DNA of 64,000 nt from Gemmatimonadaceae bacterium (GCA_020851455.1 JADZCT010000047.1:124001-188000); one strand, 5' to 3'. Positions 1-10,275 are shown, counted from the stretch's first letter. Notes: generated by a model not told the origin, from the sequence alone. Translations and numbers: made by a program.

Positions 1-780
1 GCTGACGCCCACTTCAGCCGGGTCAATCGTCCACCGCCTCGTAACGCCGCCCCTGACCTCGATCACGGCGGTCTCGCCAAGCGGCGATACCTCATCCATG
101 CCTGGCGAGCCGTGCACAACGAGCGAGTGCGTGGTGCCAAGCTCGGCGAGCGCGCCCGCCATCAGCTCGGCCCTGGCCGGATCGCCGACCCCGACGACCT
201 GGCGTCCCGCACAGGCGGGATTTGCGAGGGGCCCAACCATGTTCATGATCGTTTCGATGCCGAGGTCCCGACGGATCGGCCCGACATGGCGCATGGCCGG
301 ATGCATGGTGGGGGCGAACATGAAGACGATGCCCGCATCCTCGAGGACCTCGACCATGGCGGCGGCGGGAATGTCAATCGCGACGCCGAGGGCTTCGAGC
401 ACGTCCGCGCTTCCGCTGCGCGTCGTGAACGACCTGTTGCCGTGTTTGGCAATCCTGAGCCCGGCCCCCGCCGCAACGAGCGCCGCGGCCGTCGAGATGT
501 TGAACGTCCGCACCGCTCCGCCCCCGGTGCCGCAGGTGTCCACCAACCCGGTGGGGTCCGCCACTGGAACCGTCACCATCGCCTCGCGCATCGCGCGTGC
601 CGCCCCTGCGAGTTCGGCGGGCGTCTCTCCCTTGACCCGGAGCCCGACGAGAAGTCCGGCAACGAGCGCAGGCGCTCCCTCACCCGCCATCACGCAGCCG
701 AACGCCGCGGCCGTTTCGTCGCTGGAGAGCGACGCACCGAGCATCAGCCGGCGGACGGCATCGCGGAGGGCGTCAGTCAC
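1..780 (-). CDS. trpD: anthranilate phosphoribosyltransferase, 3' end missing
   Basis: TrpD transfers phosphoribose from PRPP to anthranilate, the second step of tryptophan synthesis from chorismate. The 260 visible codons read from a GTG at 780 to the window edge, so the C-terminal quarter or so is outside. Seen: the PRPP/anthranilate glycine loop VDTCGTGGG near residues 79-87, then TFNIST, KHGNRS (Lys and Asn typical of the active site) and NMVGPLANP, all in family order. The GTG start overlaps the stop of the upstream GAF-protein gene by 8 nt, which suggests translational coupling. No other trp gene is visible, although trpC or trpF could follow outside the window. Confidence 0.95.
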   Translation of the reverse strand, partial: MTDALRDAVRRLMLGASLSSDETAAAFGCVMAGEGAPALVAGLLVGLRVKGETPAELAGAARAMREAMVTVPVADPTGLVDTCGTGGGAVRTFNISTAAALVAAGAGLRIAKHGNRSFTTRSGSADVLEALGVAIDIPAAAMVEVLEDAGIVFMFAPTMHPAMRHVGPIRRDLGIETIMNMVGPLANPACAGRQVVGVGDPARAELMAGALAELGTTHSLVVHGSPGMDEVSPLGETAVIEVRGGVTRRWTIDPAEVGVS

Positions 781-2080
781 GATGGATCGTCCGGATGAGG
801 CGCTCGGCAAGCGAGGCCTGGTGGGCCACGAGCGAGATCACGAGGCCAAGGAGCCGCACGCGCTCCACGTCTTCCTCGACGAAGAGCCCGCGCTGGGCGC
901 GGTTGGTCAGGTTGACGACGCCGACCAGGCTCTCGTGCATTACCAGCGGAAAGCTGATGAACGACCCCGTCGTCAGGAACTCATCGCCCAGGAGCGGGGC
1001 CGCCGTCGCGTCGCCAGCGTCCACCACGAGCAGCGGCTCGCGGGTCTCGGCGACGCGTCCCGCAACTCCCTGCCCCAGGCGAATGCGCGACCCGCGGGTT
1101 ATGTGCGGCGCCAGCCCCCGGAACGCTGCCAGGTACAGGGCGGATGGCTCGTTTGGCACGACGAGGAAGAGCGAGCACCGCAAGGCCTGCATGTCGTCGC
1201 CGACCAGCGCGAGCAGGCCGTCCGCGAGGCGCTCGGGCGACTCAGTACGGGCCGCAAGAGTCAGCAAGCGGTCAATCAGGTAGATGGTCCGGGTTCGCTG
1301 CCGCAGACTCTCGCTGCGCCGGTGAAGCTCCACGTGCGCGCGTTCGAGCTGGCCGATGGACGCCGTCAGTTGCTGTTCCAGAGCCGTCAGCTTGCGGGCC
1401 GTCCGGCGCTGCTCTTCTGCCTGCCTGGCTGCGGCACGCTCGGCTTCGATCGGATCCAACGCCGTACCCGGAGCCGGCGTTGCCGCGCGCGCCTCGCGCA
1501 GTTGCTCCTCCACGGCCCCGAGGCGCGCCATGTATTCCGAATGGAGACGGCGGGTAATCTCCTCGACGGCCAGTGTAGCCTCGACCCTGGCCTCGTGCTC
1601 GACGAACCGCTGCGCGGCAATGTCGAACAGCGAGAACATGGACCCCGCCTGTTCGCTCACCCCGACCCCAAACACCCGCACCGGCTCCCGGAGGGAGATG
1701 ACCCCTACGAGTTCGCCATCCACCCTGACGCCGCGAAGCGCGAGCCGGCCACCGGACGAGTCCAGCGCGATGCCCATCATGCGGGCGAACGGCGCGGCGT
1801 CGTCGCCAAGATCGGCCAGGGTGCCACCCGCCCTGACGGCCCGGGTCACCGCCTGCGGCAACTGGTCAACGGATAGCTCGATTCCAGTGCGTGACACCCC
1901 GCCGGCCGATGGGTCGAGCCGCTCGACCATGAGCCCTCGTCGCGGCGTCACCCGGAAGAAGGCGATCGCGGCGCTCCGGTCTATGTCGGCCACGCACTCG
2001 CTGAGCGCCACGAGGGCGGCGTCGAGCGTGTTCGCGGCACCAAGCGCGTGCGCGAGCGATTCCAGCGTGCGTGGGGTCAT
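773..2080 (-). CDS. GAF-domain protein with central coiled coil
   Basis: A 435-residue soluble protein of unknown specific role. The C-terminal part (about residues 270-420) reads as a GAF domain: an IYLIDRLLTLA helix, RCSLFLVVPNE, LGQGVAGRVAETREPLLV and FPLVMHESLVGVVNL. The N-terminal 170 residues look like a second, more divergent GAF-like domain. Between them lies a charged Ala/Glu/Arg-rich stretch consistent with a coiled coil. There is no kinase, GGDEF, HTH or other output domain, so it may act through a partner. I chose the ATG at 2080; an in-frame upstream start would enter the promoter region. It is cotranscribed with trpD but shows nothing linking it to tryptophan synthesis. Confidence 0.75.
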   Translation of the reverse strand: MTPRTLESLAHALGAANTLDAALVALSECVADIDRSAAIAFFRVTPRRGLMVERLDPSAGGVSRTGIELSVDQLPQAVTRAVRAGGTLADLGDDAAPFARMMGIALDSSGGRLALRGVRVDGELVGVISLREPVRVFGVGVSEQAGSMFSLFDIAAQRFVEHEARVEATLAVEEITRRLHSEYMARLGAVEEQLREARAATPAPGTALDPIEAERAAARQAEEQRRTARKLTALEQQLTASIGQLERAHVELHRRSESLRQRTRTIYLIDRLLTLAARTESPERLADGLLALVGDDMQALRCSLFLVVPNEPSALYLAAFRGLAPHITRGSRIRLGQGVAGRVAETREPLLVVDAGDATAAPLLGDEFLTTGSFISFPLVMHESLVGVVNLTNRAQRGLFVEEDVERVRLLGLVISLVAHQASLAERLIRTIHRD

Positions 2081-2129
2081 GGCCAGGGGACGGTCGCCCC
2101 CCCAGGGGGAGGACAGGCGTGAAGGCGAA

Positions 2130-2157
2130 GCATTATGCGCGTTTGCTGCCTTGTCAA
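2130..2157 (-). promoter_or_regulatory. candidate promoter of GAF gene-trpD
   Basis: A perfect TTGACA (-35) lies at 2152-2157 on the minus strand. The best -10-like hexamer, CATAAT at 2132-2137, is only 14 nt away, while a TAATGC at 2130-2135 has a 16-nt spacer. The -10 assignment is therefore uncertain. It would give a leader of about 45 nt before the ATG at 2080. Confidence 0.4.
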
Positions 2158-2183
2158 TCGAACAGGGTGGCCTGCCGTTTTGC

Positions 2184-2212
2184 TTGAATCGCGCGATCCG
2201 CGCTGGTAATTT
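2184..2212 (+). promoter_or_regulatory. promoter of the truA-purF operon, leaderless type
   Basis: TTGAAT (2184-2189), a 17-bp spacer and TAATTT (2207-2212) are followed by 7 nt and then the ATG of truA at 2220. Transcription would therefore begin at or next to the start codon. No Shine-Dalgarno sequence lies upstream of that ATG, which fits a leaderless message. Confidence 0.55.
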
Positions 2213-2219
2213 CACCTCA

Positions 2220-2996
2220 ATGCCGGAGCGTACGATTCAGCTCGTGCTTCATTACGACGGGACCGATTTCTCCGGATGGCAGGTGCAGCCCGCCAGGCGA
2301 ACTGTGCAGGGAACCATGGAGAGCGTGCTCGCCGACCTCGCAGGGCAGCCGGCGAGGGTAACGGGCGCGGGCAGAACAGATGCGGGCGTGCATGCCCGCG
2401 GCCAGGCGGCGGGTGTCACCGTGGCGTCGCACTGGACGCCGGATCGCCTCCGCCGGGCGCTGAATCAACGGCTACCCAACGATGTCTGGATCGCGAGTGC
2501 ACACGAGATGGTCGCAACATTTCACGCGCGGTTTGGCGCGACGTCCAGGCGATACGCGTACCGCATCGCCACAGGCGACGACGCGCGGTCGCCATTGCGC
2601 CGCCGGTTCGCGCTACCATGGGACGGTGCGTTGCCCGATGCAGCGGAACTGGACTGGTGCGCAGCGCAGGTCGTCGGCACGCACCGGTTCATGGGTTTCG
2701 CCGTCAAGGGCACCGCGCCGGAGGGCGACGACCACGAGTGCACCGTGCATCATTGCGGCTGGACGGTGCGGGCTGACGGTTTCACACTCGACATCCGGGC
2801 GAACAGGTTCCTGCACCACATGGTCCGTTTCCTCGTAGGCACGATGCTCGACGTCGCCACGGGCCGGCGGCCGCGGGCAGACTTTGCGGCACTGCTCGAG
2901 GCCGATAGCAACGATGAAGCGTCAGAACCAGCGCCCGCCAGCGGCCTTGTGCTGGAGCAGGTCACCTACCCACCCGGTCTCTACCTCAGGGCCTGA
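2220..2996 (+). CDS. truA: tRNA pseudouridine(38-40) synthase TruA
   Basis: TruA isomerises U38-U40 in the anticodon stem-loop of several tRNAs to pseudouridine. The 258 residues fit the family length. Seen: the N-terminal LHYDGTDFSGWQ, the catalytic-aspartate motif GAGRTDAGVHARGQ near residues 50-63 with the invariant Asp in RTDAGVHA, and the C-terminal FLHHMVRFLVGTMLDVATGR. The ATG at 2220 is the only start placing the conserved N-terminus correctly; earlier in-frame codons run through the promoter. It is the first gene of a long plus-strand operon, 3 nt before the next start. Confidence 0.96.
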   Translation: MPERTIQLVLHYDGTDFSGWQVQPARRTVQGTMESVLADLAGQPARVTGAGRTDAGVHARGQAAGVTVASHWTPDRLRRALNQRLPNDVWIASAHEMVATFHARFGATSRRYAYRIATGDDARSPLRRRFALPWDGALPDAAELDWCAAQVVGTHRFMGFAVKGTAPEGDDHECTVHHCGWTVRADGFTLDIRANRFLHHMVRFLVGTMLDVATGRRPRADFAALLEADSNDEASEPAPASGLVLEQVTYPPGLYLRA

Positions 2997-2999
2997 CCC

Positions 3000-3661
<662 letters not shown>

Positions 3662-3665
<4 letters not shown>

Positions 3666-5101
3666 AGCGAGCGCGGCGCCTCCGGGCAGGGCTCCTTGGC
3701 GCGGCGGCGGCCGCGCTCGGGTGCGGCTCCGTTACCCCGTCGCCACCCGACGCGCAGGCCTCCACGATCACGGCGGAGCCCGTTGCGCTCCAGCGCGGAG
3801 CGCGCTCGGACTCAACGTTGGCGAAGCGGCGCACGGCCATCACGGACGCCTCTGCAAGGGTCGCGCCCACCGTCGTCACGGTGCAGACGGAGGCGGTGCA
3901 GAAGGTCGTCACGTACGACTTCTTCTTCGGGCCACAGAGCCGCGAGCAGACTTCGTCCGGCATCGGATCCGGCTTCATCATCCGGGCGGACGGCGTGATC
4001 CTCACCAACGCGCATGTCGTAGCCGGAGCCACCAAGATCAGCGTGGCCATGCGCGACGGACAGACGTACCAGGCAAAGCTGCTCGGCGCGGACGAGACCA
4101 ACGACCTCGCCGTACTCCAGATTCCGGCGACAAAGCTCCCCGTCGCCACCCTCGGCACGTCGAGCGACATCATCGTCGGCGAGTGGGCGATCGCAATCGG
4201 CAATCCATTCGGGTTCGTGCTGGGCAACGTCGAGCCCAGCGTCACCGCAGGCGTGATCAGCGCCACCGGCCGCAACCTCACGGCGCGGAGCGAGGGCGGC
4301 GGCGTCTACCTCGACATGATCCAAACCGACGCCTCGATCAACCCGGGCAATTCCGGCGGCCCGCTGGTGAACGCGCTCGGCGAGGTGATCGGAGTCAACA
4401 GTTCGATTTACTCGCCGAACGGCGGGTCGGTCGGGCTCGGGTTCGCCATCCCGATTGACCGCGCCCGGCGCGTTGCCGAAGACCTCATAGCGCATGGGCG
4501 CGCGCGTCAGCCATGGATCGGCGTGCGGATTGACGAGCCCTCCACCGACCCCGGAAACCGCACCGGACTGACGGGCGGCGCGGTCGTGTCGCAGGTAATC
4601 CCCGACTCGCCCGCGGCCAAGGCAGGCATCCGCCGCGGAGACGTCATCGTGAAGTCCCGCGACCGGATGGTGCGAAACGGATTCGACTGGGAAGCGGAGC
4701 AACTCGACTTGCGGGTCGGGGATGAGGTTCCGCTCGTCGTGCGCCGCGATTCGCGCGATATGCCGCTCCGCGTCGCCGTCGCCGACCGCCCCGAGGTCAC
4801 CGCGCCGCGGGTGTCGGTGCTCCGGGATCTGGAACTGGTTGACGTTACGCCCTCCATACGCGCCGAGCGCAACATCCAGTACCGCAACGGAGGTGCGCTG
4901 ATCGTCTCCGTGACGCCACGCGTCGCGGAAGACCTCGGCCTCGCGAACGGCGACGTGATCTACCGCGTGAACACCACGTCCATCCGCGACGCCCAGCAGG
5001 CGAAGCAGGTCCTCGAGTCGTTCTCGGGTCGCGGCCGAATCCGCATGTACTTCGAACGCGGCGGGCGCTCCTTCTATACCGACTTCGCGATCCAGCCGTG
5101 A
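3662..5101 (+). CDS. HtrA/DegP-type serine protease, predicted lipoprotein
   Basis: A periplasmic protein-quality-control protease of the S1C family, 479 residues. The N-terminus is basic, then hydrophobic and Ala-rich, ending at ALGC with Cys21, a plausible lipobox, so it is probably membrane-anchored rather than freely soluble. The catalytic triad is His118 (LTNAHVV), Asp148 (ETNDLAVLQI) and Ser231 (NPGNSGGPL). Two PDZ domains follow at about 285-375 and 390-475. The GTG start overlaps the preceding stop. Its 3' end overlaps purB by 4 nt, an unusual neighbour for a purine gene. DegS-, DegQ- or DegP-like function cannot be told apart from sequence alone. Confidence 0.9.
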
Positions 5102-6525
5102 CTTCCACCTACTCCTCTCCCCTCGGCGAACGGTACGCGAGCCCGCAGATGCTCGAGCTCTGGTCGGCGCAGACGCGGCACGGCCTCTGGCGGCGGCTCT
5201 GGCTCGCACTCGCCGAAGCCGAGCGCTCGCTCGGCGTGCCGATCACGGAAGCCGCGCTCGCGCAGATGCGGGCCCACCTCGACGACATTGACTTCGCGGC
5301 CGTGGCGCGGTATGAAGCCCGCTTCCGCCACGACGTGATGGCGCACGTGCACACCTTCGGGGATGTTGCGCCTGAGGCGCGTGGCGTAATCCACCTCGGC
5401 GCGACTAGCGCCTTCGTTACCGACAACACCGACATCATCCAGATGCGCCGCGGGTTGCAGCTCCTGCGCCAGCGCGCGGTGGCTGCGCTGGCCCCGCTGG
5501 CGGCCTTCGCCCGTGAATGGCGCGCGGAGCCAACGCTCGGCTACACCCACCTTCAGCCTGCGCAACTCGTTACGGTCGGCAAGCGCGCGACGCTCTGGAT
5601 GCAGGACCTCGTGCTCGACATCGAAGAACTCGATCGCCGCATCGCGCACCTCCCGATGCGCGGGGTGAAAGGCACGACCGGGACGCAGGCGAGCTTCATG
5701 GAGATCTTCAGGGGCGACCATTCCAAGGTGCGCGAGCTCGACCGCCGCGTTGCCGCCGCGATGGGATTCGACGCCACGATCCCGGTTTCCGGGCAGACCT
5801 ACACGCGCAAGCTCGACGCGCAGGTCATGGCCGCCGTGGCGGGAATCGCGGCGAGCGCCGCCAAGTTCGCGAGCGACCTCCGGATGCTGCAGTCCTTCGG
5901 GGAGATCGAGGAGCCGTTTGGAAAGGAGCAGGTCGGGTCGAGCGCGATGGCCTACAAGCGCAACCCGATGCGATGCGAGCGCATCAACTCGCTCGCCCGC
6001 TTCGTGCTCTCGATCGAGCCGAACGCCAACCAGACGCACAGCGTGCAGTACTTCGAGCGCACGCTTGACGACAGCGCGAACCGGCGCATCACGATTCCGG
6101 AGGCGTTTCTTGCTACCTACGCAATCCTGATCCTGTGGGCCAATGTCGCATCGGGCCTCGAGGTGCATCCGGCCCGCATTCGCGCGCGCGTTGCGGACGA
6201 GCTTCCGTTCATGGCAACCGAAGCCCTCATCGTCCGGGCGGTGGAGCGGGGCGGCGACCGCCAGCGCGCACACGAGGTGATCCGTCGCCACAGCGTCGAG
6301 GTCGCCCGCTCGATGAAGGACGGCGGCGCACGGAACGACCTGCTCGAACGCCTCGCGGCCGACGGTGAGTTTGGCGTCCCTGCCAACGAACTTCACGCCA
6401 CCGCCGACCCGTCCCGGTTCGTTGGCCGGGCGCCGGAGCAGGTTGATGAATTCCTCGCCGAGATCGCGGGTCCGATCCTCGGATCCGCCTCCCCAGCCCT
6501 ACCACAAGTGGAAATCAGGGTATGA
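5098..6525 (+). CDS. purB: adenylosuccinate lyase
   Basis: PurB acts twice in purine synthesis: it cleaves SAICAR to AICAR plus fumarate, and adenylosuccinate to AMP plus fumarate. The 475 residues carry the fumarase/aspartase-superfamily signature [17 protein letters not shown] around residues 280-295, [12 protein letters not shown] near 102, and THLQPAQ near 149. A GTG start overlaps the htrA stop (GTGA), and the 3' end overlaps purC in an ATGA, so translation of the three genes is coupled. The SAICAR synthase that supplies its substrate is the next gene. Confidence 0.97.
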   Translation: MTSTYSSPLGERYASPQMLELWSAQTRHGLWRRLWLALAEAERSLGVPITEAALAQMRAHLDDIDFAAVARYEARFRHDVMAHVHTFGDVAPEARGVIHLGATSAFVTDNTDIIQMRRGLQLLRQRAVAALAPLAAFAREWRAEPTLGYTHLQPAQLVTVGKRATLWMQDLVLDIEELDRRIAHLPMRGVKGTTGTQASFMEIFRGDHSKVRELDRRVAAAMGFDATIPVSGQTYTRKLDAQVMAAVAGIAASAAKFASDLRMLQSFGEIEEPFGKEQVGSSAMAYKRNPMRCERINSLARFVLSIEPNANQTHSVQYFERTLDDSANRRITIPEAFLATYAILILWANVASGLEVHPARIRARVADELPFMATEALIVRAVERGGDRQRAHEVIRRHSVEVARSMKDGGARNDLLERLAADGEFGVPANELHATADPSRFVGRAPEQVDEFLAEIAGPILGSASPALPQVEIRV

Positions 6526-7442
6526 CGATCGTTGGCCGGACCGACCTCCCCCTCGAACGCCTCCGACGCGGGAAGGTTCGTGACGTGTATGCCGTTGACG
6601 AGCACCGCGTGTTGCTCGTGGCAAGCGACCGCGTGAGCGCGTTCGACGTCGTCATGCACGAGGTCGTGCCCCACAAGGGCGCCGTCCTGACGCAGCTTAC
6701 GGCGTGGTGGCTTCGCCAGTTCGAGAACGACGTGCCGCACCACATGCTCTCGGCCGACGCCGGCGAAATCGTGCGGGAACTTCCCGGGCTGGCGGCGCAT
6801 CGCGGCACGCTCGAAGGGCGCGCCATGCTCTGCCTGCGCGCCGAGGTGATCCCTGTCGAGTGCGTCGTCCGCGGATACCTCTCCGGCTCCGCGTGGAAGG
6901 AATACAACGCCAGGGGCACGCTAGCCGGCGAGCCGCTGGCGGCCGGGCTGGTCGAGAGCGATCGCTTCGACCCGCCCGTCTTCAGCCCTGCTACAAAGGC
7001 CGATATCGGCCATGACGAGAACATTACCGTCGCGCAGATGCGGGAACTGGTAGGTGACGCCGTGGCGGCGGAGTTGGAGAGGATGTCGCGTCACGTGTAC
7101 GGGCGTGGCCGCGACGTAGCGGCCACGCGCGGGATCATCATCGCCGACACGAAGTTCGAGTTCGGGCGCGTCGGCGGCCGGATCGTGCTGATTGACGAAG
7201 TGCTCACGCCCGACAGCTCCCGCTTCTGGCCCGCGGATCGGTACAGGCCCGGGCGTACCCAGCCAAGCTTCGACAAGCAGCCGTTGCGCGACTACCTCGA
7301 CGGAGAGCGCAAGGCGGGGCGCTGGAACGGCGAAGCCCCGCCGCCGACGCTGCCCCCCGAGGTCGTGGATGCGACCAGCCGCCGGTACCGCGAGGCCTAC
7401 CGGCTGCTGACCGGATCCGATCTCCCGGCACAGGGCGCCTGA
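6522..7442 (+). CDS. purC: SAICAR synthase
   Basis: Phosphoribosylaminoimidazole-succinocarboxamide synthase condenses CAIR with aspartate using ATP. The 306-residue chain is the longer form of the family. It begins with the nucleotide-binding region [21 protein letters not shown], continues with [10 protein letters not shown] and [15 protein letters not shown], and has [11 protein letters not shown] and the C-terminal [15 protein letters not shown]. Overlap with purB (ATGA) and a single-base overlap with psd (TGATG) keep it inside the operon. Confidence 0.97.
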   Translation: MTIVGRTDLPLERLRRGKVRDVYAVDEHRVLLVASDRVSAFDVVMHEVVPHKGAVLTQLTAWWLRQFENDVPHHMLSADAGEIVRELPGLAAHRGTLEGRAMLCLRAEVIPVECVVRGYLSGSAWKEYNARGTLAGEPLAAGLVESDRFDPPVFSPATKADIGHDENITVAQMRELVGDAVAAELERMSRHVYGRGRDVAATRGIIIADTKFEFGRVGGRIVLIDEVLTPDSSRFWPADRYRPGRTQPSFDKQPLRDYLDGERKAGRWNGEAPPPTLPPEVVDATSRRYREAYRLLTGSDLPAQGA

Positions 7443-8086
7443 TGCGATTCGCAAAGGAAGGCGTGCCCTTCATCGCCATCGCAGTTGCCATCGCCGCTGC
7501 CTGCGTGTGGTTTGCCGCCGCTGGGCCTTCGCCTCTCCGCACGGGACTCGCGGCGTTCACGCTGCTGCTGGCGCTCTGGGTGGCGTACTTCTTCCGCGAC
7601 CCCGAGCGGGAAGGCCCGCGGGGCGACCGCATCATCATCTCGCCCGCTGACGGCCGCATCGTACACGTCACGGAAGTGCACGAGCCCGCATTCGTGAATG
7701 GCCCGGCGTTGCGGATATCTGTGTTCATGAACGTCTTCAACGTCCACGTGAACCGGTATCCCGTTTCGGGAGTCGTACGCTACGTGCATTACAACCCTGG
7801 CAAGTTCCTCAACGCAGCCGTCGAGAAGGCAAGCCTCGAGAACGAGCAGTCATCCGTTGGCATCGAATCCCCCGCCGGGCCGGTGCTCGTGCGGCAGATC
7901 GCCGGGCTGGTTGCGCGCCGCATCGTCACGTACAGCCGCGTCGGCGCGGCCGCCGCGCAGGGTGAGCGGTTCGGGATGATCCGCTTTGGCTCGCGGCTCG
8001 ACGTATTCGTACCGCCTGATTCGAAGGTGATGGTTCGCGTGGGAGACCGCGTCGCGGCCGGCACGACCGTTCTGGCGGAGCGATGA
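7442..8086 (+). CDS. psd: phosphatidylserine decarboxylase proenzyme
   Basis: Psd decarboxylates phosphatidylserine to phosphatidylethanolamine at the inner membrane, using a pyruvoyl group made by self-cleavage. This is the short (214-residue) class. A hydrophobic segment spans roughly residues 8-50, and SPADGRIVHV and FMNVFNVHVNRYP follow. The processing site is read as RFGS with Ser184, in the typical MIRFGSRLDVF context near the C-terminus, and that Ser would become the pyruvoyl end of the alpha chain. It overlaps pssA (ATGA), which makes its substrate. Confidence 0.93.
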   Translation: MRFAKEGVPFIAIAVAIAAACVWFAAAGPSPLRTGLAAFTLLLALWVAYFFRDPEREGPRGDRIIISPADGRIVHVTEVHEPAFVNGPALRISVFMNVFNVHVNRYPVSGVVRYVHYNPGKFLNAAVEKASLENEQSSVGIESPAGPVLVRQIAGLVARRIVTYSRVGAAAAQGERFGMIRFGSRLDVFVPPDSKVMVRVGDRVAAGTTVLAER

Positions 8087-9009
8087 CGCCCAGGCATCTC
8101 GTGCCGCGCCCGAGGATGGTGATGCTTCCCAGCGGGGTGACGCTCGCGAGTCTCTTCTTTGGCATCTTCGCAATCGTCGCGGCATCGCGCGGCGACTACG
8201 AACGCGCGGTTCTCTACGTGCTCATCGGCGCCGTCTGCGATGCGCTCGACGGACGCGTCGCCCGCGCGACCGGTACAGGATCCCGCTTCGGCGCGGAACT
8301 CGACTCACTCGTTGACGCGATCACGTTCGGCCTCGCACCGGCGATGATCATGTACTTCGCCGTGCTACACAAGAACGGATGGGACTGGCTGTTCGTGTTT
8401 GGCTTCACGGCCTGCGCCGTCGTGCGCCTGGCCCGGTTCAACGTGGAGCAGGCAGGGCGCCCGAAGACCTACTTCCACGGGCTTCCGAGCCCCGCTGCAG
8501 GCGGCGTGCTGGCGACCTACTACTGGTTCAGCCAGACCACGCTCTACACGGAGACGCTCATCGCGGCGCTTCCATGGCACCAGCTCCTCCGCTATCTGAT
8601 GGCGGGGCTGGCGTTCCTGATGGTGAGCGACGTTCCCTACCCCGCACTGCCCACCTTCAGCGTTCGCACGGTGCGGGGCGTGATCGGGCTCCTGCTCGTC
8701 GTTGGCCTGGCGCTGGGGCTCATTTTCCTTCCGCGCGAATTCTTTTTTCCCGTCGGGATGCTTTACGTCGTTTACGGCATCGTCGCGGCCGCCGTACACG
8801 GCCTCCTGGAGCGGACCCCCCTGCAAACGACGCCGGCGACCCCGGACGGCGCAGTCGCTTACCTTCCCGATGACGAGGGCGATTCTGGCGACGACGCGGG
8901 GAACGATGACTTCGGCTTTTCGCCGCACCGGCGGCGCCGAGGCCACCGCGGCCGCCGTGGCCGGAAGCCAGCGCCCGACCACCCGCAAAGCCAAGGCCCC
9001 TCCGAATGA
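8083..9009 (+). CDS. pssA: CDP-diacylglycerol-serine O-phosphatidyltransferase
   Basis: PssA makes phosphatidylserine from CDP-diacylglycerol and serine in the membrane. The CDP-alcohol phosphotransferase motif D-x2-DG-x2-AR-x8-G-x3-D-x3-D is complete: Asp53, Asp56, Gly57, Ala60, Arg61, Gly70, Asp74 and Asp78. Several hydrophobic segments follow up to about residue 250. The last 50 or so residues form an odd hydrophilic tail, first acidic (Asp/Glu/Gly) and then strongly basic (Arg/His/Gly), probably disordered. Together with psd it forms the phosphatidylethanolamine branch inside a purine operon. The CDP-diacylglycerol synthase gene cdsA lies at 40.5-41.4 kb. Confidence 0.93.
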   Translation: MTPRHLVPRPRMVMLPSGVTLASLFFGIFAIVAASRGDYERAVLYVLIGAVCDALDGRVARATGTGSRFGAELDSLVDAITFGLAPAMIMYFAVLHKNGWDWLFVFGFTACAVVRLARFNVEQAGRPKTYFHGLPSPAAGGVLATYYWFSQTTLYTETLIAALPWHQLLRYLMAGLAFLMVSDVPYPALPTFSVRTVRGVIGLLLVVGLALGLIFLPREFFFPVGMLYVVYGIVAAAVHGLLERTPLQTTPATPDGAVAYLPDDEGDSGDDAGNDDFGFSPHRRRRGHRGRRGRKPAPDHPQSQGPSE

Positions 9010-9260
9010 AGTATCGCGTCCAAGTTGAGGTACTCCCCCGGCGTGGCATCCTCGATCCGCAGGGCCGCGCCGTCGCCGACGCCCTGCGCACCCTCGGATT
9101 CGCCGATGTGGAAGAAGTCCACCTCGGCCGCCACCTGGTGGTCGAACTCGCCGCCGCGTCGGCCGACGCCGCCCGTGCCTCCGTCACCGCGATGTGCGAG
9201 CGCCTCCTCGCCAACCCGGTGACAGAGCAATTCGTCGTTGGCGCGGCAGAGACCGCATGA
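9006..9260 (+). CDS. purS: FGAM synthase subunit PurS
   Basis: PurS is the small bridging subunit of the three-part formylglycinamidine ribonucleotide synthase (PurL-PurQ-PurS). The 84 residues match the family: a beta-strand start YRVQVEVLPRRGILDPQG, then LRTLGFADVEEVHLGRHL and a C-terminal ANPVTEQF. It overlaps pssA upstream and purQ downstream, each in an ATGA. Its presence agrees with the short PurL form encoded a little further on. Confidence 0.95.
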   Translation: MKYRVQVEVLPRRGILDPQGRAVADALRTLGFADVEEVHLGRHLVVELAAASADAARASVTAMCERLLANPVTEQFVVGAAETA

Positions 9261-9946
9261 AGGTCGGCATCGTCAGGTTCCCGGGCTCTAACTGCGACGA
9301 CGACGCATGGCACGCCGTCGTGGACCACCTCGGGCAGGACGCAGTCATGCTCTGGCACAAGGCGCACGACCTCGAAGGCGCTGACGTCATCATCCTCCCA
9401 GGCGGCTTCTCGTACGGTGACTACCTCCGCGCCGGCGCCATTGCGAGGTTCAGCCCCATCATGCGGGAAGTCATGGCGCATGCGAAGCGCGGCGGCATCG
9501 TGATCGGCATATGCAACGGATTCCAGATCGCGTGCGAAGCGCACCTCCTGCCGGGCGCGCTCCTCCCGAACGACGCCGGATACCGCTCCATGCCTGTGAC
9601 GGTCCGCGTCGAGCGCACCGATACGCCGTTCACGAGCGCCGCATCTGCCGGGCAGCTGCTGACAATGCCGATCGCGCACGGCGAGGGACGCTTCACGGCG
9701 TCCGCGGATGAACTCGACCGCCTCGAGGGCGATGGCCAGGTTGTCTTCCGCTACGTGGACTCGACCGGCAATCCAACGCCCGCATCCAACCCGAACGGCG
9801 CAAGCCGCAACATCGCCGGCGTGTGCAACGGGGGCCGCAACGTCGTCGGCCTCATGCCGCATCCGGAGCGCGCCATGGAGCCCCTTCTGGGCTCCACCGA
9901 CGGACTCGTCCTTTTCGAGTCACTGCTGGCCACCGTGAACGCCTGA
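9257..9946 (+). CDS. purQ: FGAM synthase glutaminase subunit PurQ
   Basis: PurQ releases ammonia from glutamine for PurL. It is a class I glutamine amidotransferase of 229 residues. Seen: [17 protein letters not shown] at the start, [17 protein letters not shown], the nucleophile Cys in GICNGFQ, and the His/Glu pair in GLMPHPERA near the C-terminus. The start at 9257 is chosen for that conserved N-terminus and its ATGA overlap with purS. A 20-nt gap separates it from the zinc-ribbon gene. Confidence 0.96.
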   Translation: MKVGIVRFPGSNCDDDAWHAVVDHLGQDAVMLWHKAHDLEGADVIILPGGFSYGDYLRAGAIARFSPIMREVMAHAKRGGIVIGICNGFQIACEAHLLPGALLPNDAGYRSMPVTVRVERTDTPFTSAASAGQLLTMPIAHGEGRFTASADELDRLEGDGQVVFRYVDSTGNPTPASNPNGASRNIAGVCNGGRNVVGLMPHPERAMEPLLGSTDGLVLFESLLATVNA

Positions 9947-9966
9947 CCCCCCAAGCGAGCCGACCA

Positions 9967-10275
9967 ATGCCCGACAAGCCCAGTTCGAACGAAGAAGAGT
10001 ACTTCCTCAAGCAAGACGCCGAGCTCGTGAAGGAAATGCGGTCCCGGCTCGACGCCGAGCGCAAGGCCACCGAGCGCAAGTCGCACTACATGAAGTGCCC
10101 CAAGTGCGGCGCCGACCTCAAAGAGCACATGATCAGCCACGTCGCGGTGGACGTTTGCCCGGAGTGCGGCGGCGTCTGGCTCGATGCAGGCGAACTCGAT
10201 CTCCTCCGCAAAGTGAAGGAATACCGCTTCGGCTCGCTTTTCGCCGAAATCTTCCGGAGCCTCCCCGGCAAGTGA
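9967..10275 (+). CDS. zinc-ribbon (zf-TFIIB-like) small protein
   Basis: A 102-residue protein with one treble-cysteine ribbon: Cys44/Cys47 ([10 protein letters not shown]) and Cys64/Cys67 ([17 protein letters not shown]). This is the pattern of the bacterial zf-TFIIB domain family. The N-terminal 40 residues are charged and helical in appearance, and the C-terminus is a short amphipathic stretch. Its function is unknown. It sits between purQ and purL, and its stop overlaps the purL GTG. A role in purine synthesis is only a possibility from position. Confidence 0.8.
   Translation: MPDKPSSNEEEYFLKQDAELVKEMRSRLDAERKATERKSHYMKCPKCGADLKEHMISHVAVDVCPECGGVWLDAGELDLLRKVKEYRFGSLFAEIFRSLPGK

Noticed and set aside
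98-1876. A 592-codon plus-strand open frame opposite trpD and the GAF gene
   Set aside because: It is the complement of two recognisable proteins, has Arg/Ala/Pro-rich composition and no domain. Long antisense frames are expected at this GC content.
3812-5209. A 465-codon minus-strand frame opposite htrA
   Set aside because: HtrA has an intact catalytic triad on the plus strand; the antisense frame has no recognisable feature.
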